Shown here: positions 28,759 to 37,877 of the stretch, in pieces
How the letters are laid out: each line of letters begins with the position of its first letter
Numbering within the stretch: position 1 is the first letter of the stretch
NCBI RefSeq assembly: GCF_000689255.1
Contig: NZ_HG964446.1
Location: 1,292,484-1,356,483 of the forward strand
Direction of reading: 5' to 3'
Source: Mycobacterium triplex
GTDB taxonomy: Bacteria; Actinomycetota; Actinomycetes; Mycobacteriales; Mycobacteriaceae
Length of the DNA stretch: 64,000 nt
The notes under the pieces: model-generated
Databases searched by the model: none
The model's input: the letters and a program-made list of their open reading frames with translations, nothing else
Told to the model about the DNA's origin: nothing
Made by a program: the position numbers and the translations under genes

Positions 28759-29766
28759 GTGAAGACTCCCGCGACGGTGGTGGCAGGCATTGATTTTGGC
28801 GACGCCGAGTTCGCCACGACGGTGCGCGACGGCGTCGCGAAGATCGAGCAGCTCATGGACGTCGAGTTGCGCAGCGCCGACGAGATCATGACCGATTCGC
28901 TGACGCATCTGTTCAAGGCCGGTGGCAAGCGGTTCCGGCCGTTGTTCACGGTGCTGTCGGCGCAGATCGGGCCGCACCCGGATGCGCTGGAGGTGACGAT
29001 CGCCGGCTCGGTCATCGAGCTGGTGCACCTGGCCACGCTGTATCACGACGACGTGATGGACGAGGCCGAGGTGCGCCGCGGTGCCCAGACCGCCAATGTG
29101 CGCTGGAGCAACAACGTCGCGATCCTGGCCGGTGACTACCTTTTCGCGACGGCGTCGCGGCTGGTGTCGAGGCTGGGGCCGGACGCGGTGCGGCTGATCG
29201 CCGAGACGTTCGCTCAGCTGGTGACCGGGCAGATGCGCGAGACCCGCGGGGTGGCCGACGGGACGGATTCGATCGAGCACTACCTGAAGGTGGTGTACGA
29301 GAAGACGGCCTGCCTGATCTCCGCGGCCGGCCAGTTCGGTGCGATGTTCTCCGGGGCCGACGACGATCAGGTCGCCCGGCTGAGCCGGCTCGGCGGCATC
29401 GTGGGCACCGCGTTCCAGATCTCCGACGACATCATCGACATCGACAGCGACTCGCACGAGTCGGGCAAGCTGCCCGGGACCGACATCCGCGAGGGCGTGC
29501 ACACCTTGCCGATGGTCTTCGCGCTGCGACAACCAGGCCCCGACGGCGATCGCCTGCGCGAGCTGCTGGCCGGTCCGGTCGAGGACGACGCCGCGGTGGC
29601 CGAGGCGCTGGGGCTGTTGCGGGCGTCGCCGGGCATGGCCCAGGCCAAGGAGTTTCTGGCGCAGTACGCCGCCAAAGCCCATCATGAGCTGGGTCTTTTG
29701 CCCGATGTTGCCGGCCGTCGCGCGCTGGAGACGTTGGTTGACTACACCATCAGCCGGCACGGTTAG
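28759..29766 (+). CDS. grcC1: Polyprenyl diphosphate synthase GrcC1
   Basis: 335 residues from GTG 28759 (VKTPATVVAGIDFG). trans-Isoprenyl diphosphate synthase making the side chain for menaquinone or another prenylated product. First Asp-rich motif LYHDDVMDEA, second QISDDIIDIDSD, and GGKRFRPL and the GQMRETRG helix are intact. GTG 28729 in frame is an alternative start. Divergent partner of menJ, fitting supply and modification of the quinone tail. Confidence 0.93.
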   Translation: MKTPATVVAGIDFGDAEFATTVRDGVAKIEQLMDVELRSADEIMTDSLTHLFKAGGKRFRPLFTVLSAQIGPHPDALEVTIAGSVIELVHLATLYHDDVMDEAEVRRGAQTANVRWSNNVAILAGDYLFATASRLVSRLGPDAVRLIAETFAQLVTGQMRETRGVADGTDSIEHYLKVVYEKTACLISAAGQFGAMFSGADDDQVARLSRLGGIVGTAFQISDDIIDIDSDSHESGKLPGTDIREGVHTLPMVFALRQPGPDGDRLRELLAGPVEDDAAVAEALGLLRASPGMAQAKEFLAQYAAKAHHELGLLPDVAGRRALETLVDYTISRHG

Positions 29767-29853
29767 CGGGTTGCGGAACCCGGACGGTCGTCCCGGGCGT
29801 TCAATTGACAACAGTCAAGCAATGAACTCACGTCCTTTGGAGGAGGACAACCG

Positions 29854-30714
29854 ATGACCTGGCATCCGCACGCCAACAAGCTGAAGACCTTCCTGCTGTT
29901 GGCCGGTATGTCCGCGATGATCGTGTTTGTGGGCTCGCTGTTCGGTAGGACGGCGATGTTTCTGGCGTTGATGTTCGCCATCGGCATGAACGTCTACACC
30001 TACTACAACAGCGACAAACTGGCGTTGCGCGCGATGCACGCGCAGCCGGTTTCCGAACTTCAGGCGCCGGTGATCTATCGGATCGTGCGCGAGCTGGCCA
30101 CCGCCGCACACCAGCCGATGCCCCGGCTGTACATCAGCGATACCAACGCCCCCAACGCCTTCGCCACCGGACGCAACCCGCGCAATGCCGCGGTCTGTTG
30201 CACCACCGGCATTCTCGACATCCTCAACGAGCGCGAGCTGCGCGCGGTGCTGGGCCACGAGCTCTCGCACGTCTACAACCGCGACATCCTGATCTCCTGT
30301 GTGGCGGGCGCGATGGCGGGCGTCATCACCGCCCTGGCCAACATGGCCATGTGGGCCGGCCTGTTCGGCGGCAACCGCGACGGCGAGAATCCGTTTGCGC
30401 TGCTGCTGGTTTCGCTGCTGGGCCCGATCGCGGCCACGGTGGTCAAGCTGGCCGTGTCACGATCCCGGGAATACCAGGCCGACGAGTCGGGCGCGGTGTT
30501 GACCGGCGACCCGCTGGCCTTGGCATCGGCCCTGCGCAAGATTTCCGGCGGGGTACAGGCGGCTCCGCTGCCGCCCGAGCCGCAGCTGGCCAGCCAGGCC
30601 CACCTGATGATCGCCAACCCGTTCCGTGCCGGCGAGCGCATCGGCTCGATGTTCTCGACGCACCCGCCGATCGAAGACCGCATCCGCCGGCTGGAAGCTA
30701 TGGCGCGCGGCTGA
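29854..30714 (+). CDS. htpX: Membrane zinc protease HtpX
   Basis: 286 residues, preceded by a very strong ribosome binding site (TTGGAGGAGG). Integral membrane metalloprotease of the M48B family for quality control of membrane proteins. Two N-terminal helices (residues 8-50), the zinc motif [13 protein letters not shown] near residue 135, two more helices, and the third zinc ligand Glu in [10 protein letters not shown]. Same position as Rv0563. Confidence 0.96.
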   Translation: MTWHPHANKLKTFLLLAGMSAMIVFVGSLFGRTAMFLALMFAIGMNVYTYYNSDKLALRAMHAQPVSELQAPVIYRIVRELATAAHQPMPRLYISDTNAPNAFATGRNPRNAAVCCTTGILDILNERELRAVLGHELSHVYNRDILISCVAGAMAGVITALANMAMWAGLFGGNRDGENPFALLLVSLLGPIAATVVKLAVSRSREYQADESGAVLTGDPLALASALRKISGGVQAAPLPPEPQLASQAHLMIANPFRAGERIGSMFSTHPPIEDRIRRLEAMARG

Positions 30715-30821
30715 GGCTGTCGCTTGCCGCCGGAGCTGTCCGGACCATGCGTGCTCGGGTGCTGCGTGCAAAAGCTCAGCGGCCGTGAATTGCCGAGCGG
30801 TTTAGGCCTTTTCGGAATCGA

Positions 30822-31847
30822 CTAGAAGCCGGAGCCGTGCACCTCGTGTCCCGGCACCTCGGCGATCAGGCCGCTGTAGGCCTGCTCGACCGTCGAGCCG
30901 TGGTTGATCACGCCGTCGACTTCGCGCGCGATCGGCATGCTCAGCCCGAATTCGTTGGCGAACTCCATGATCACGCTGGCGGCCTTCACGCCCTCGGCGA
31001 CCTGGTTCATCGACGCGATGATCTCGTCGATCGGCTTGCCCGCGCCGAGCTGTTCACCGACGTGGCGGTTGCGGCTGCGCTGGCTGGTACAGGTGACGAT
31101 CAGGTCGCCCAGGCCGGCCAGCCCGGGAAAGGTGTCCGGGTCTCCGCCCAGTGCCACGCCCAGCTTGGTCATCTCGCGCAGTGCCCGCGCGATGACGAGT
31201 GCGCGGGTGTTCTCGCCGATGCCCAGCGAGTAGCCCATCCCGACGGCAATGGCGTAGACGTTCTTCAGCGCACCGGCCATCTCCACGCCGACGACGTCGT
31301 CGCTGGTGTACACGCGGAAGCGCCGGGTGCGGAACAACGCCGCCAGCCGGGTCGCCAGATGCTGGTCGGGCATCGCCAACACGGCCGCGGCGGCATAGCC
31401 CTCGCCCACCTCGCGCGCAATGTTCGGCCCGGCCAGGATGCCCGCCGGGTGGCCCGGCAGCACCTCCTCGATGATCTGCGACATCCGCATATTGGTGCCC
31501 TGCTCGAGCCCCTTGACCAAGGACACCACGGGAACCCAGGGCCGCAGTTCCTTCCCGAGTTCGGTGAGCACACCGCGGAACCCGTGCGAGGGCACACCCA
31601 TGATCACGACGTCGGCGCAGTTGGCGGCCTCGGCGAAATCGTTGGTGGCTCGCAACGTCTCGCTGAGGACCACGTCGTTGCCCAGGTAGCGCGTATTGCG
31701 ATGGTGCTCGTTGATGTCGTTGGCGGTCTCTTCCGAGCGCACCCACTGCAGCGTCGGACCTCGGCGTGCGCAGATGGACGCCACCGTGGTTCCCCAGGAA
31801 CCACCACCAAGGACAACGACTTTGGGTTCGCGCTTCTCAGCTGACAT
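30822..31847 (-). CDS. gpsA: NAD(P)+-dependent glycerol-3-phosphate dehydrogenase
   Basis: 341 residues. Makes glycerol-3-phosphate for phospholipid synthesis. Dinucleotide loop VVLGGGSWGTTVAS (residues 10-23), MGVPSHGFR, SLVKGLEQGT, the catalytic lysine region AGALKNVYAIAVGM and LAGLGDLIVTCTS are present. Corresponds to gpdA1 (Rv0564c). ATG start at 31847; the next minus-strand gene upstream is the monooxygenase 41 bp away. Confidence 0.95.
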   Translation of the reverse strand: MSAEKREPKVVVLGGGSWGTTVASICARRGPTLQWVRSEETANDINEHHRNTRYLGNDVVLSETLRATNDFAEAANCADVVIMGVPSHGFRGVLTELGKELRPWVPVVSLVKGLEQGTNMRMSQIIEEVLPGHPAGILAGPNIAREVGEGYAAAAVLAMPDQHLATRLAALFRTRRFRVYTSDDVVGVEMAGALKNVYAIAVGMGYSLGIGENTRALVIARALREMTKLGVALGGDPDTFPGLAGLGDLIVTCTSQRSRNRHVGEQLGAGKPIDEIIASMNQVAEGVKAASVIMEFANEFGLSMPIAREVDGVINHGSTVEQAYSGLIAEVPGHEVHGSGF

Positions 31848-31888
31848 GGCGTCTAGCGTATTGCCGAAACCTCACATTTAGTAGGAGT

Positions 31889-33424
31889 TCATGTTGTGGC
31901 GCGACGTTCCGGTCTGGCCGCCACCGGCGCCCGGTCGGGCACCCGACCGAACTCCATCGCCTCCTCGATCCGGTCGAACCGGTAATCGAGGGCGTCAGCG
32001 AGGTAGTTCTGCCGCACGTTCCACGGCCGCTTGGTGCCCGACTTGGGTAGCTGATGCGCCGAGCGCTTCACGTATCCGGCGTTGATGTCCCACGATGGCT
32101 TCTCGCGCATCGGCTGGTCGCCCAGGTGCGGGTAGGCGTGCGTATAGCCGTGAGAAGCCATGTGCGCCATGAGTTTTGCGGTGGCACGCGCCGTGATGTC
32201 GGCCCGCAGCGTCCACGACGCGTTGGTGTACCCCACGCACCAGAACAGGTTGGGCACGTCTTCGAGCATGTGGGCTTTGTAGACGAAACGCTCACGGTGG
32301 TCGACCTTTTCACCGTCCAGGCTGATCGAGGCCCCGCCCAGCGCCTGCAGCTGCAGGCCGGTGGCGGTGACGATGATGTCGGCGTCGAGGTGCGCACCGG
32401 ACTTCAGCGCGATACCGGTGGCGTCGAAATGGTCGATCTGATCGGTGACCACGTCGGCGCGGCCCTCGGAGATCGAGTTGTACAAGTCGGCGTCGGGGAT
32501 CATGCACATCCGCTGGTCCCACGGGTTGTATCGGGGTTTGAAGTGGACGTCGACCTCGTACCCGTCGGGCAGGCTGTCGATCGCCTGGCGCCGCAGCAGT
32601 GACTTGATCAAGCCGGGCAACTTACGGGACAAGAAGAAGAACACGGCCTCAGTCAGGGCGGTGTACGTCCGGATGGCCAAATGAGAAGTCTTGCGGGGCA
32701 ACAGGGCACGAATGACATCGTCGATTTTTCGGTACTTGGACGCCGAGACCAGATACGTCGGCGAGCGCTGCAGCATCGTCACCTTCGCGGCCTGGTCCGC
32801 CAGCGAGGGGAGCAGGGTGACCGCGGTGGCGCCGCTGCCGATCACCACGATCTTCTTGCCGGTGTAGTCGAGGTCTTCGGGCCAGTGCTGGGGATGGACG
32901 ACGGTGCCGCCGAACCGCTCGATGTCGGGGAACTCCGGGGTGTAGCCCTCGTCGTAGTTGTAGTAACCGGAGGCGAAGAACACGAACCGGCTGCGGTAGA
33001 TCGTGGTGGAGTCGCCTTGGTCGACGGTGATCGTCCAGGTGTCGGTGGACGAATCCCAGTCCGCGGAGCGGACATAGCTGCTGAATTGAATGTGGCGATC
33101 GATGCCGTACTTGTGCGCGGTGGCCGCCAGGTACTCGCGGATGTGCTCGCCGTCGGCGACGCCCTCTTTGCGGGTCCAGGGCTCGAAGGGATACGACAGC
33201 GTGAAGATGCTGCTGTCCGAGCGCACCCCCGGATATCGGAACAGGTCCCAGGTGCCGCCGATCTGCTCGCGGCGCTCCAGAATCGCGTACGTCATATGCG
33301 GGTTGCGCTCGGCGATCCGGTAGGCCGCGCCGATGCCGGAGATCCCGGCACCGATGATGACGACGTCGAAGTAGCCGGCCTTGGCCGGCGGCCGGCCGGT
33401 GGCTTCCTGGGGAGTCACGGTCAT
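31889..33424 (-). CDS. Flavin-containing (Baeyer-Villiger type) monooxygenase (Rv0565c-like)
   Basis: 511 residues from ATG 33424, preceded by GCGAGG. FAD loop VVIIGAGISGIGAAYR, the IGGTWD motif, the fingerprint FGGTVVHPQHWP (FxGxxxHxxxW[PD]) near residue 155, the NADPH loop VVIGSGATAVTL, and ATGLQL. Rv0565c and EthA-type relatives oxidise ketones or activate thioamide prodrugs; the physiological substrate is unknown. The longer frame from 33469 lacks a ribosome binding site. C-terminal 60 residues are unconserved-looking. Confidence 0.93.
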   Translation of the reverse strand: MTVTPQEATGRPPAKAGYFDVVIIGAGISGIGAAYRIAERNPHMTYAILERREQIGGTWDLFRYPGVRSDSSIFTLSYPFEPWTRKEGVADGEHIREYLAATAHKYGIDRHIQFSSYVRSADWDSSTDTWTITVDQGDSTTIYRSRFVFFASGYYNYDEGYTPEFPDIERFGGTVVHPQHWPEDLDYTGKKIVVIGSGATAVTLLPSLADQAAKVTMLQRSPTYLVSASKYRKIDDVIRALLPRKTSHLAIRTYTALTEAVFFFLSRKLPGLIKSLLRRQAIDSLPDGYEVDVHFKPRYNPWDQRMCMIPDADLYNSISEGRADVVTDQIDHFDATGIALKSGAHLDADIIVTATGLQLQALGGASISLDGEKVDHRERFVYKAHMLEDVPNLFWCVGYTNASWTLRADITARATAKLMAHMASHGYTHAYPHLGDQPMREKPSWDINAGYVKRSAHQLPKSGTKRPWNVRQNYLADALDYRFDRIEEAMEFGRVPDRAPVAARPERRATT

Positions 33425-33593
33425 CGTGAACCTCGCTTGCGGTGTGGGACTCGTCACTAGATTAGGCACCGACCGGTTGGTGGAGCCAGCAGGCCTGACC
33501 CGCGCGTGTTACGGGTGTTCCATCAGCACGTCCACGTGCAGCGCAACCTCCCCGCGAACCGCTCGCGAGCGGGAGGTGCCCCGGCTAGGCGCG

Positions 33594-34085
33594 TCAGCGG
33601 TAGTTGACGAACTGCAGCGCCACGTCGAGGTCGGCGCCGCGCAGCAGCGCTTGGACCGCCTGCAAATCATCGCGCTTCTTGCTGCTGACCCGGATCTCGT
33701 CGCCCTGGATCTGGGTCTTGACGCCCTTGGGCCCGTCGTCGCGGATCAGCTTGGTGATCTTCTTGGCATTTTCGCTGTCGATGCCCTGCTTGAGGGTGCC
33801 GGTGACCTTGAAGGTCTTGCCGGAGGCTTGCGGCTCGCCGGCGTCGAAAGCCTTCATCGAGATGTCGCGGCGGATCAGCTTTTCCTTGAACACGTCGATG
33901 GCAGCCTTGATGCGCTCCTCGGTGGAGGAGGTCAGCTCGACGGCCTCGTCGCCCTTCCACGCGATCGTGGTGTCGGTGCCGCGGAAGTCGAAGCGGGTGG
34001 CCAACTCCTTGGCGGCCTGGTTAAGCGCGTTGTCGACCTCTTGCCGATCGAACTTGCTGACGATGTCGAACGATGAGTCCGCCAT
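33594..34085 (-). CDS. YajQ-family nucleotide-binding protein
   Basis: 163 residues, [23 protein letters not shown]..., the full length of the YajQ/DUF520 family with its two ferredoxin-like repeats and conserved RFDFRGT and [29 protein letters not shown] C-terminal region (basic strand near residues 115-140). Family members bind nucleic acid or cyclic-di-GMP. Matches Rv0566c in length and place, immediately before tRNA-Tyr. Confidence 0.95.
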   Translation of the reverse strand: MADSSFDIVSKFDRQEVDNALNQAAKELATRFDFRGTDTTIAWKGDEAVELTSSTEERIKAAIDVFKEKLIRRDISMKAFDAGEPQASGKTFKVTGTLKQGIDSENAKKITKLIRDDGPKGVKTQIQGDEIRVSSKKRDDLQAVQALLRGADLDVALQFVNYR

Positions 34086-34154
34086 GCGAACGCCCTTCCT
34101 CGTTGCTCCTAGCCGTTTGTGAATTGTCTACCCGCTCGTTGTACCCTGCTAGGC

Positions 34155-34240
34155 GGCAGGTTGCCCGAGCGGCCAATGGGAGCGGACTGTAAATCCGTCG
34201 GCTTACGCCTACACTGGTTCGAATCCAGTACCTGCCACCA
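34155..34240 (+). tRNA. tRNA-Tyr (GTA)
   Basis: 86 nt with encoded CCA. Acceptor stem GGCAGGT (34155-34161) pairs with ACCTGCC (34230-34236), followed by discriminator A and CCA. Anticodon GTA at 34189-34191 in the loop CTGTAAA. The long variable arm (CGTCGGCTTACGCC) is that of bacterial tRNA-Tyr, and the T arm reads CTGGTTCGAATCCAG. Confidence 0.97.
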
Positions 34241-34251
34241 CAGCTCAGAGG

Positions 34252-35280
34252 CTATTTTCGGTTGCTGGCAACGGGTTTGGTGCCGTCGATTTCGGCGACG
34301 ATCTTGCCGAGGACTTTTCGTCCGCCCAGCCGGGTGAGCGCGTCGGGGATGTCGTTGAACGACACCCTTTCACCCACGGCGTGCCGGATGGCGCCGGTGC
34401 CGACGAGTTCCGAGAGGCCGCGCAGGATCCCCTCCAGATGCGCCCGGCTGTAGCCGGCCGCGAGCACACCGACCAGCGTGGTATTCGTCATGACCATCAT
34501 GGGCACGTCGGGGGTTGGCCAGGTGCCACTGGCGAAACCGACGGCCAGATGCCGGCCGTCGCGGGCCAGGGCGCCCATGGCCGCGGTGCCCTGCGCGCCG
34601 CCGACCGGGTCGAAGATCACGTCGAGACCGGCCCAGTCGGTCGCTTCTCGCAGCGCGTGCGCGAGTGGTGTTCCGTCAGCGGCGGTTTCGCCATTGGCGA
34701 GGACGACGTGGTCGGCGCCCAGCGACCGGCAGAATCCGGCCCTCCTCTCGTCGCTGACGACGGCAAGCACCTGCGCGCCCAGCGCCTTGCCGAGTTGAAC
34801 CGCCGCGATTCCGCTGCCGCCCGCGGCGCCGAGCACCGCCAGGCGTTGTCCCGCCTTGAGTCCGCCGCGATCGACCAGCCCGATCCACGCGGTCATGTTG
34901 GGAATCCAGAAGCCGGCCGCGGCGTCGTCGTCCATGGCGGCAGGTGCCGGGAAAACGTTGCCGGCGTGCGCAAGGGCCTCGGTGGCGAAGGATCCATTGC
35001 CGCTGACGAAGTCACTGACACCCAGCACGCGGGTGCCGATCGCGATGTCGACGCCGGGTCCGACCGCGGTGACGGTACCGACCAGCTCCTGCCCCGGCGT
35101 GAAGGGCAGCGGGGGCGTCAGCGGATAGGTGCCGCGGCACATCAGCACATCGGGCAGTCCGAGCCCGGCCGCCGCGACGCGGATCCTCACTTGCTCGGGG
35201 CCCGGGTCCGGCGGATCGCAATCCACCTGGCGTAAGACATCGGTGGGCTCACCCGTTCCGTGAACCTGCCAAGCTTTCAC
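34252..35280 (-). CDS. MDR-family NADPH:quinone oxidoreductase-like dehydrogenase
   Basis: 342 residues from GTG 35280. Zinc-free medium-chain dehydrogenase: GroES-like domain (MKAWQVHGTGEPTDVL, LMCRGTYPLTPPLPFTPGQELVG) and the NADPH loop LGAAGGSGIAAVQLGKALGA, with a DPVGG motif. No structural or catalytic zinc cysteines. Its GTG overlaps the stop of the membrane-protein gene by 4 bp, so translation is coupled; last gene of the TetR-controlled operon. Confidence 0.9.
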   Translation of the reverse strand: MKAWQVHGTGEPTDVLRQVDCDPPDPGPEQVRIRVAAAGLGLPDVLMCRGTYPLTPPLPFTPGQELVGTVTAVGPGVDIAIGTRVLGVSDFVSGNGSFATEALAHAGNVFPAPAAMDDDAAAGFWIPNMTAWIGLVDRGGLKAGQRLAVLGAAGGSGIAAVQLGKALGAQVLAVVSDERRAGFCRSLGADHVVLANGETAADGTPLAHALREATDWAGLDVIFDPVGGAQGTAAMGALARDGRHLAVGFASGTWPTPDVPMMVMTNTTLVGVLAAGYSRAHLEGILRGLSELVGTGAIRHAVGERVSFNDIPDALTRLGGRKVLGKIVAEIDGTKPVASNRK

Positions 35281-36155
35281 GTTCTCTCCTCAGCACCCGC
35301 GGAGGCCGCGGAGCGCCGACCGGGCATCGCGAGTGCGACCGACACGAAGATGATCGACGGCCCGACGATGCACAAGAATATTCCGGCGCCGAAGAAGAAA
35401 ATCGGGGGCGCGGACTGCAGCCACGGATAGAGGACGGTGAACCCGAGAGCCTCGGCCAGATAGATCGCGACACCCGCCGAGATCACGATTCGCGCCCACT
35501 GCGAGGTGACGGGGCTCTGACCGCCACGGGCTATGTTGATGAGCACCCAGAGCACGGTCACAATGCACGCGGCGAAGAAGATCCAGACCACTGCTGCGCC
35601 GAAATCCTGTGTGGCGGTGTCTACTTCGGCAAGTTCGCCATGCATCTCGTCGATGAAATTGATCGAATGCCAGGCGAGCAGCGCCAGCGGCCCGATGATG
35701 ACGAAGAGGGCGGCCAGCGTTACCCGAACGGTGAACCTCGTGTTGTGGCCGGCCCAGTCATGCCGGGCGATTATCCAGGCGAGGCCGGCCAGCAGCAGCG
35801 CCGCGCCCACCCCCATCAGCCCCACGCCGGGCATGTACTCGACCCACGCCTTCGCGCAAACCTGTTGAAAATCATGCGAGTTCTGCACCGGTCTGATCGC
35901 CGCCACGGCACCGAAAAGGTAGGCATCGAGCCCCAGCACGATGACTCCCAATCCCAAATACACGACCGCGCTTTCGGCGGTCTCGAGATCTTCGCGCCAG
36001 ACGGTGAGCAGCGTCGTGATCGAGATCAGCATGAAGCCCGCGAGGACGCCCGCGAGTTGGCCGTTGGCCGTGGCGGCATCGAACACACTCCACGGATGCT
36101 GTTGGGACACACACTTCTCATCCAGCACGAAGTCCGGGATCATGCCGACGGCCAT
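35277..36155 (-). CDS. Seven-helix membrane protein of unknown function
   Basis: 292 residues from ATG 36155 (MAVGMIPDFVLDEK); ATG 36143 is also possible, neither with a clear ribosome binding site. The frame opens earlier, inside the end of the hydrolase gene, but that part is not membrane-like. About seven hydrophobic helices, e.g. LAGVLAGFMLISITTLL, VVYLGLGVIVLGLDAYLF, LAALFVIIGPLALLAW and GAGIFLCIVGPSIIFV. I do not recognise the family. It lies between an isochorismatase-like hydrolase and an MDR dehydrogenase in one minus-strand operon, so it may handle the same compound or the electron carrier used. Confidence 0.75.
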   Translation of the reverse strand: MAVGMIPDFVLDEKCVSQQHPWSVFDAATANGQLAGVLAGFMLISITTLLTVWREDLETAESAVVYLGLGVIVLGLDAYLFGAVAAIRPVQNSHDFQQVCAKAWVEYMPGVGLMGVGAALLLAGLAWIIARHDWAGHNTRFTVRVTLAALFVIIGPLALLAWHSINFIDEMHGELAEVDTATQDFGAAVVWIFFAACIVTVLWVLINIARGGQSPVTSQWARIVISAGVAIYLAEALGFTVLYPWLQSAPPIFFFGAGIFLCIVGPSIIFVSVALAMPGRRSAASAGAEERT

Positions 36156-36252
36156 CCCGCATTGTATGAATGCGCTTCGGCCGCGCGCAGCACATTCGAC
36201 CGATGCCTCGCGTAAGACTTTCCTCCTGAAGCACCCCGGAAATGAGTCTGGC

Positions 36253-36990
36253 CTAAAGCTGACGCGAAAGAGCCTCTGCGCCAACGGCTCTCTTGAGTTG
36301 ATCGACTGCGTCGGCCGTGGTCCAGATGGCGCTGGCGAGGAATCGGAAGTTCACCAAGGCGGCCAGATAGCCGTCGCCCTCGGGCAGGCGCGGGCCGGCG
36401 GTGGCGTCCTTGACCACGACCACTTCGAAGCCCTGCTCGATCAGTTCGCGCAGGTGGCCCTCGACGCAGAGATTGGCGGCCATCCCGGCCAGGACGACCT
36501 GGTTGATGCCGCGCTTGCGCAACTGCAGCACGAGGTCATTGGACTCGGGCCCGACGATCTTGTGCGGAGACGCGATCACGGTCTGACCGTCGTGAATGTG
36601 GTGCTGGTATTCGGGCAGGAAATCCGCTCCGGAGCCCGCGAACCCGTCGGTCGTGTACGCGCCCTGGCGTTCGAACATGCCGACGCCCGCCATGAACTGT
36701 TCGAGCGGATCACCGAAGCGCCACTGGCTGTCGGTCGGATAGAAGTGGTGCGGCGATATCGCGACGGTGATGCCCGCCAGCTTCGCGGCGTCGAGCAGTT
36801 CGCCGATGTGCGCGACGGTGTTGTTGTCGCGGACGCTGTCGCCGAACACCGACCACGAAACCCCTTGGGGGCTAAGGAAATCGATCTGTGGATCGGTGAC
36901 GACCAGTGCGGCGTGTCGATGATCGAGCACGAAGTTGGAGCTCGGCAACCCGGGGTTCGGCGGTTCGGCATACATGGTCAGATCTGTCAT
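36253..36990 (-). CDS. Isochorismatase-family cysteine hydrolase
   Basis: 245 residues. The Asp-Lys-Cys triad is visible: Asp in VVTDPQIDF (near residue 36), Lys in ASPHKIVGPESND, and Cys in MAANLCVEGHLRELIEQG, preceded by the usual G-x-x-x-N-x-C-V-E pattern. Members hydrolyse amides, N-carbamoyl compounds or isochorismate; the substrate here is not determinable. First gene after an 18-bp palindrome at 37024-37041, hence likely regulated by the adjacent TetR protein. Confidence 0.9.
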   Translation of the reverse strand: MTDLTMYAEPPNPGLPSSNFVLDHRHAALVVTDPQIDFLSPQGVSWSVFGDSVRDNNTVAHIGELLDAAKLAGITVAISPHHFYPTDSQWRFGDPLEQFMAGVGMFERQGAYTTDGFAGSGADFLPEYQHHIHDGQTVIASPHKIVGPESNDLVLQLRKRGINQVVLAGMAANLCVEGHLRELIEQGFEVVVVKDATAGPRLPEGDGYLAALVNFRFLASAIWTTADAVDQLKRAVGAEALSRQL

Positions 36991-37023
36991 CGAGGGGTCC
37001 TTACGCTGGGGGTACCCGGATAA

Positions 37024-37041
37024 TAGATGACCAGTCGTCTA
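37024..37041. promoter_or_regulatory. 18-bp palindrome, candidate TetR operator of the hydrolase operon
   Basis: TAGATGACCAGTCGTCTA, symmetric as TAG-n-YGACYRGTCR-n-CTA, located 34 bp upstream of the hydrolase start and between it and the tetR stop. It shares core and spacing with the site upstream of tetR at 37673-37690. Confidence 0.65.
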
Positions 37042-37073
37042 TAAATCAAGCACATCCGGATTGCGGGACGAAA

Positions 37074-37661
37074 TCAGCCCAGCAGCGCCGGCACGGTGAT
37101 CGTTTCGAATCGTTCATACGGGGCGCGGCTGCGGGTCACCTTCCCGCGCAGGGCCGCGCCCTCCCACGATTCGATGAGCAGGGAGGCGAGTTCGCCCGCA
37201 TCGAGGTCCGCGCGGATGTCGCCGCCACCCTGGCCGGAGCGCACGCACGCCGTCAGGGCAGTGTCCCAGCGTGCAAGAATGCGGGCCAGTTCGGCGCGTA
37301 CCGGTTCGCTACCACCGGCAAGCTCGAGCGACAGGTTGCCGACCAGGCAGCCGAGCAGGAACTCACCCGATTCGTGCTCGTCGGCAAGCGCATGGAAGAA
37401 CCGCGTAATGCGGCGCCGTGCCAATCCACCCCCGTCCAGGAGGGGCAGTAGCCGCGTTTCGATGTCGGACCAGTAATGGTCCAGGATTGCGGCGGCGAAT
37501 GCCTCTTTGCTCGGAAAGTAGGCGTAGAAAGAGCCTTTCGGAACGCCGGCCGCATCGGTGATGTCCTTGACCCCGCTGGCGGCAAAGCCGCGCGCATGCA
37601 CGAGTTCGAGTCCCGCCTCCAGCAGGCGGCGGCGCACGTCGGGGTTCGGTGGCCGTGGCAT
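37074..37661 (-). CDS. TetR-family transcriptional regulator
   Basis: 195 residues. N-terminal helix-turn-helix: RRLLEAGLELVHARGFAAS, VKDITDAAGVPKGSFYAYFPSKEAF, classic TetR recognition helix with YAYFPSKE. The C-terminal domain (LLGCLVGNLSLELAGG) is like that of TetR_C_6/AcrR-type regulators of redox or quinone-responsive genes. Same strand as, and 83 bp upstream of, the hydrolase-membrane-MDR operon; both promoters have near-identical palindromes, pointing to autoregulation and control of that operon. Confidence 0.93.
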   Translation of the reverse strand: MPRPPNPDVRRRLLEAGLELVHARGFAASGVKDITDAAGVPKGSFYAYFPSKEAFAAAILDHYWSDIETRLLPLLDGGGLARRRITRFFHALADEHESGEFLLGCLVGNLSLELAGGSEPVRAELARILARWDTALTACVRSGQGGGDIRADLDAGELASLLIESWEGAALRGKVTRSRAPYERFETITVPALLG

Positions 37662-37672
37662 GTCGGCAATAT

Positions 37673-37690
37673 TAGCCGACCGGTCACCTA
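37673..37690. promoter_or_regulatory. 18-bp palindrome, candidate TetR autoregulatory operator
   Basis: TAGCCGACCGGTCACCTA, 11 bp upstream of the tetR ATG, with the GACCGGTC core matching GACCAGTC of the 37024-37041 site in the same symmetric frame and with the same TAG/CTA outer arms. Confidence 0.65.
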
Positions 37691-37706
37691 TCTTTGGGCG
37701 ACCGGA

Positions 37707-37877
37707 TTAGCTGCGCGCACCGGGCCCGGTAACCACCAGACCCGTGCAACCACTGCGGCAGCGCATCCGGTAGATGATCCGTCCGACCGTGTTCCCCCGC
37801 GAGGAGTACTGATACCAGACCAGCGCGTCAGCTTGTCCCTGGCACTTGCGGCATTGTTCGGTTTCACGTTTGTACAT
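37707..37877 (-). CDS. Small zinc-ribbon-like protein
   Basis: 56 residues from ATG 37877, MYKRETEQCRKCQGQ..., with a strong ribosome binding site GGAGG 6 bp before the start. Two Cys pairs, CRKC (residues 9-12) and CRSGC (near 41-45), separated by a beta-rich stretch (LVWYQYSSRGNTVG), look like a zinc ribbon. I do not recognise it further. It is divergent from the FkbM gene and upstream of tetR. Confidence 0.6.
   Translation of the reverse strand: MYKRETEQCRKCQGQADALVWYQYSSRGNTVGRIIYRMRCRSGCTGLVVTGPGARS

Noticed and set aside
28708..29811. Upstream extension of menJ to a 777-residue protein
   Set aside because: The extra part is the antisense of grcC1; MenJ family length is about 408 residues, starting near the GAGPAG loop.
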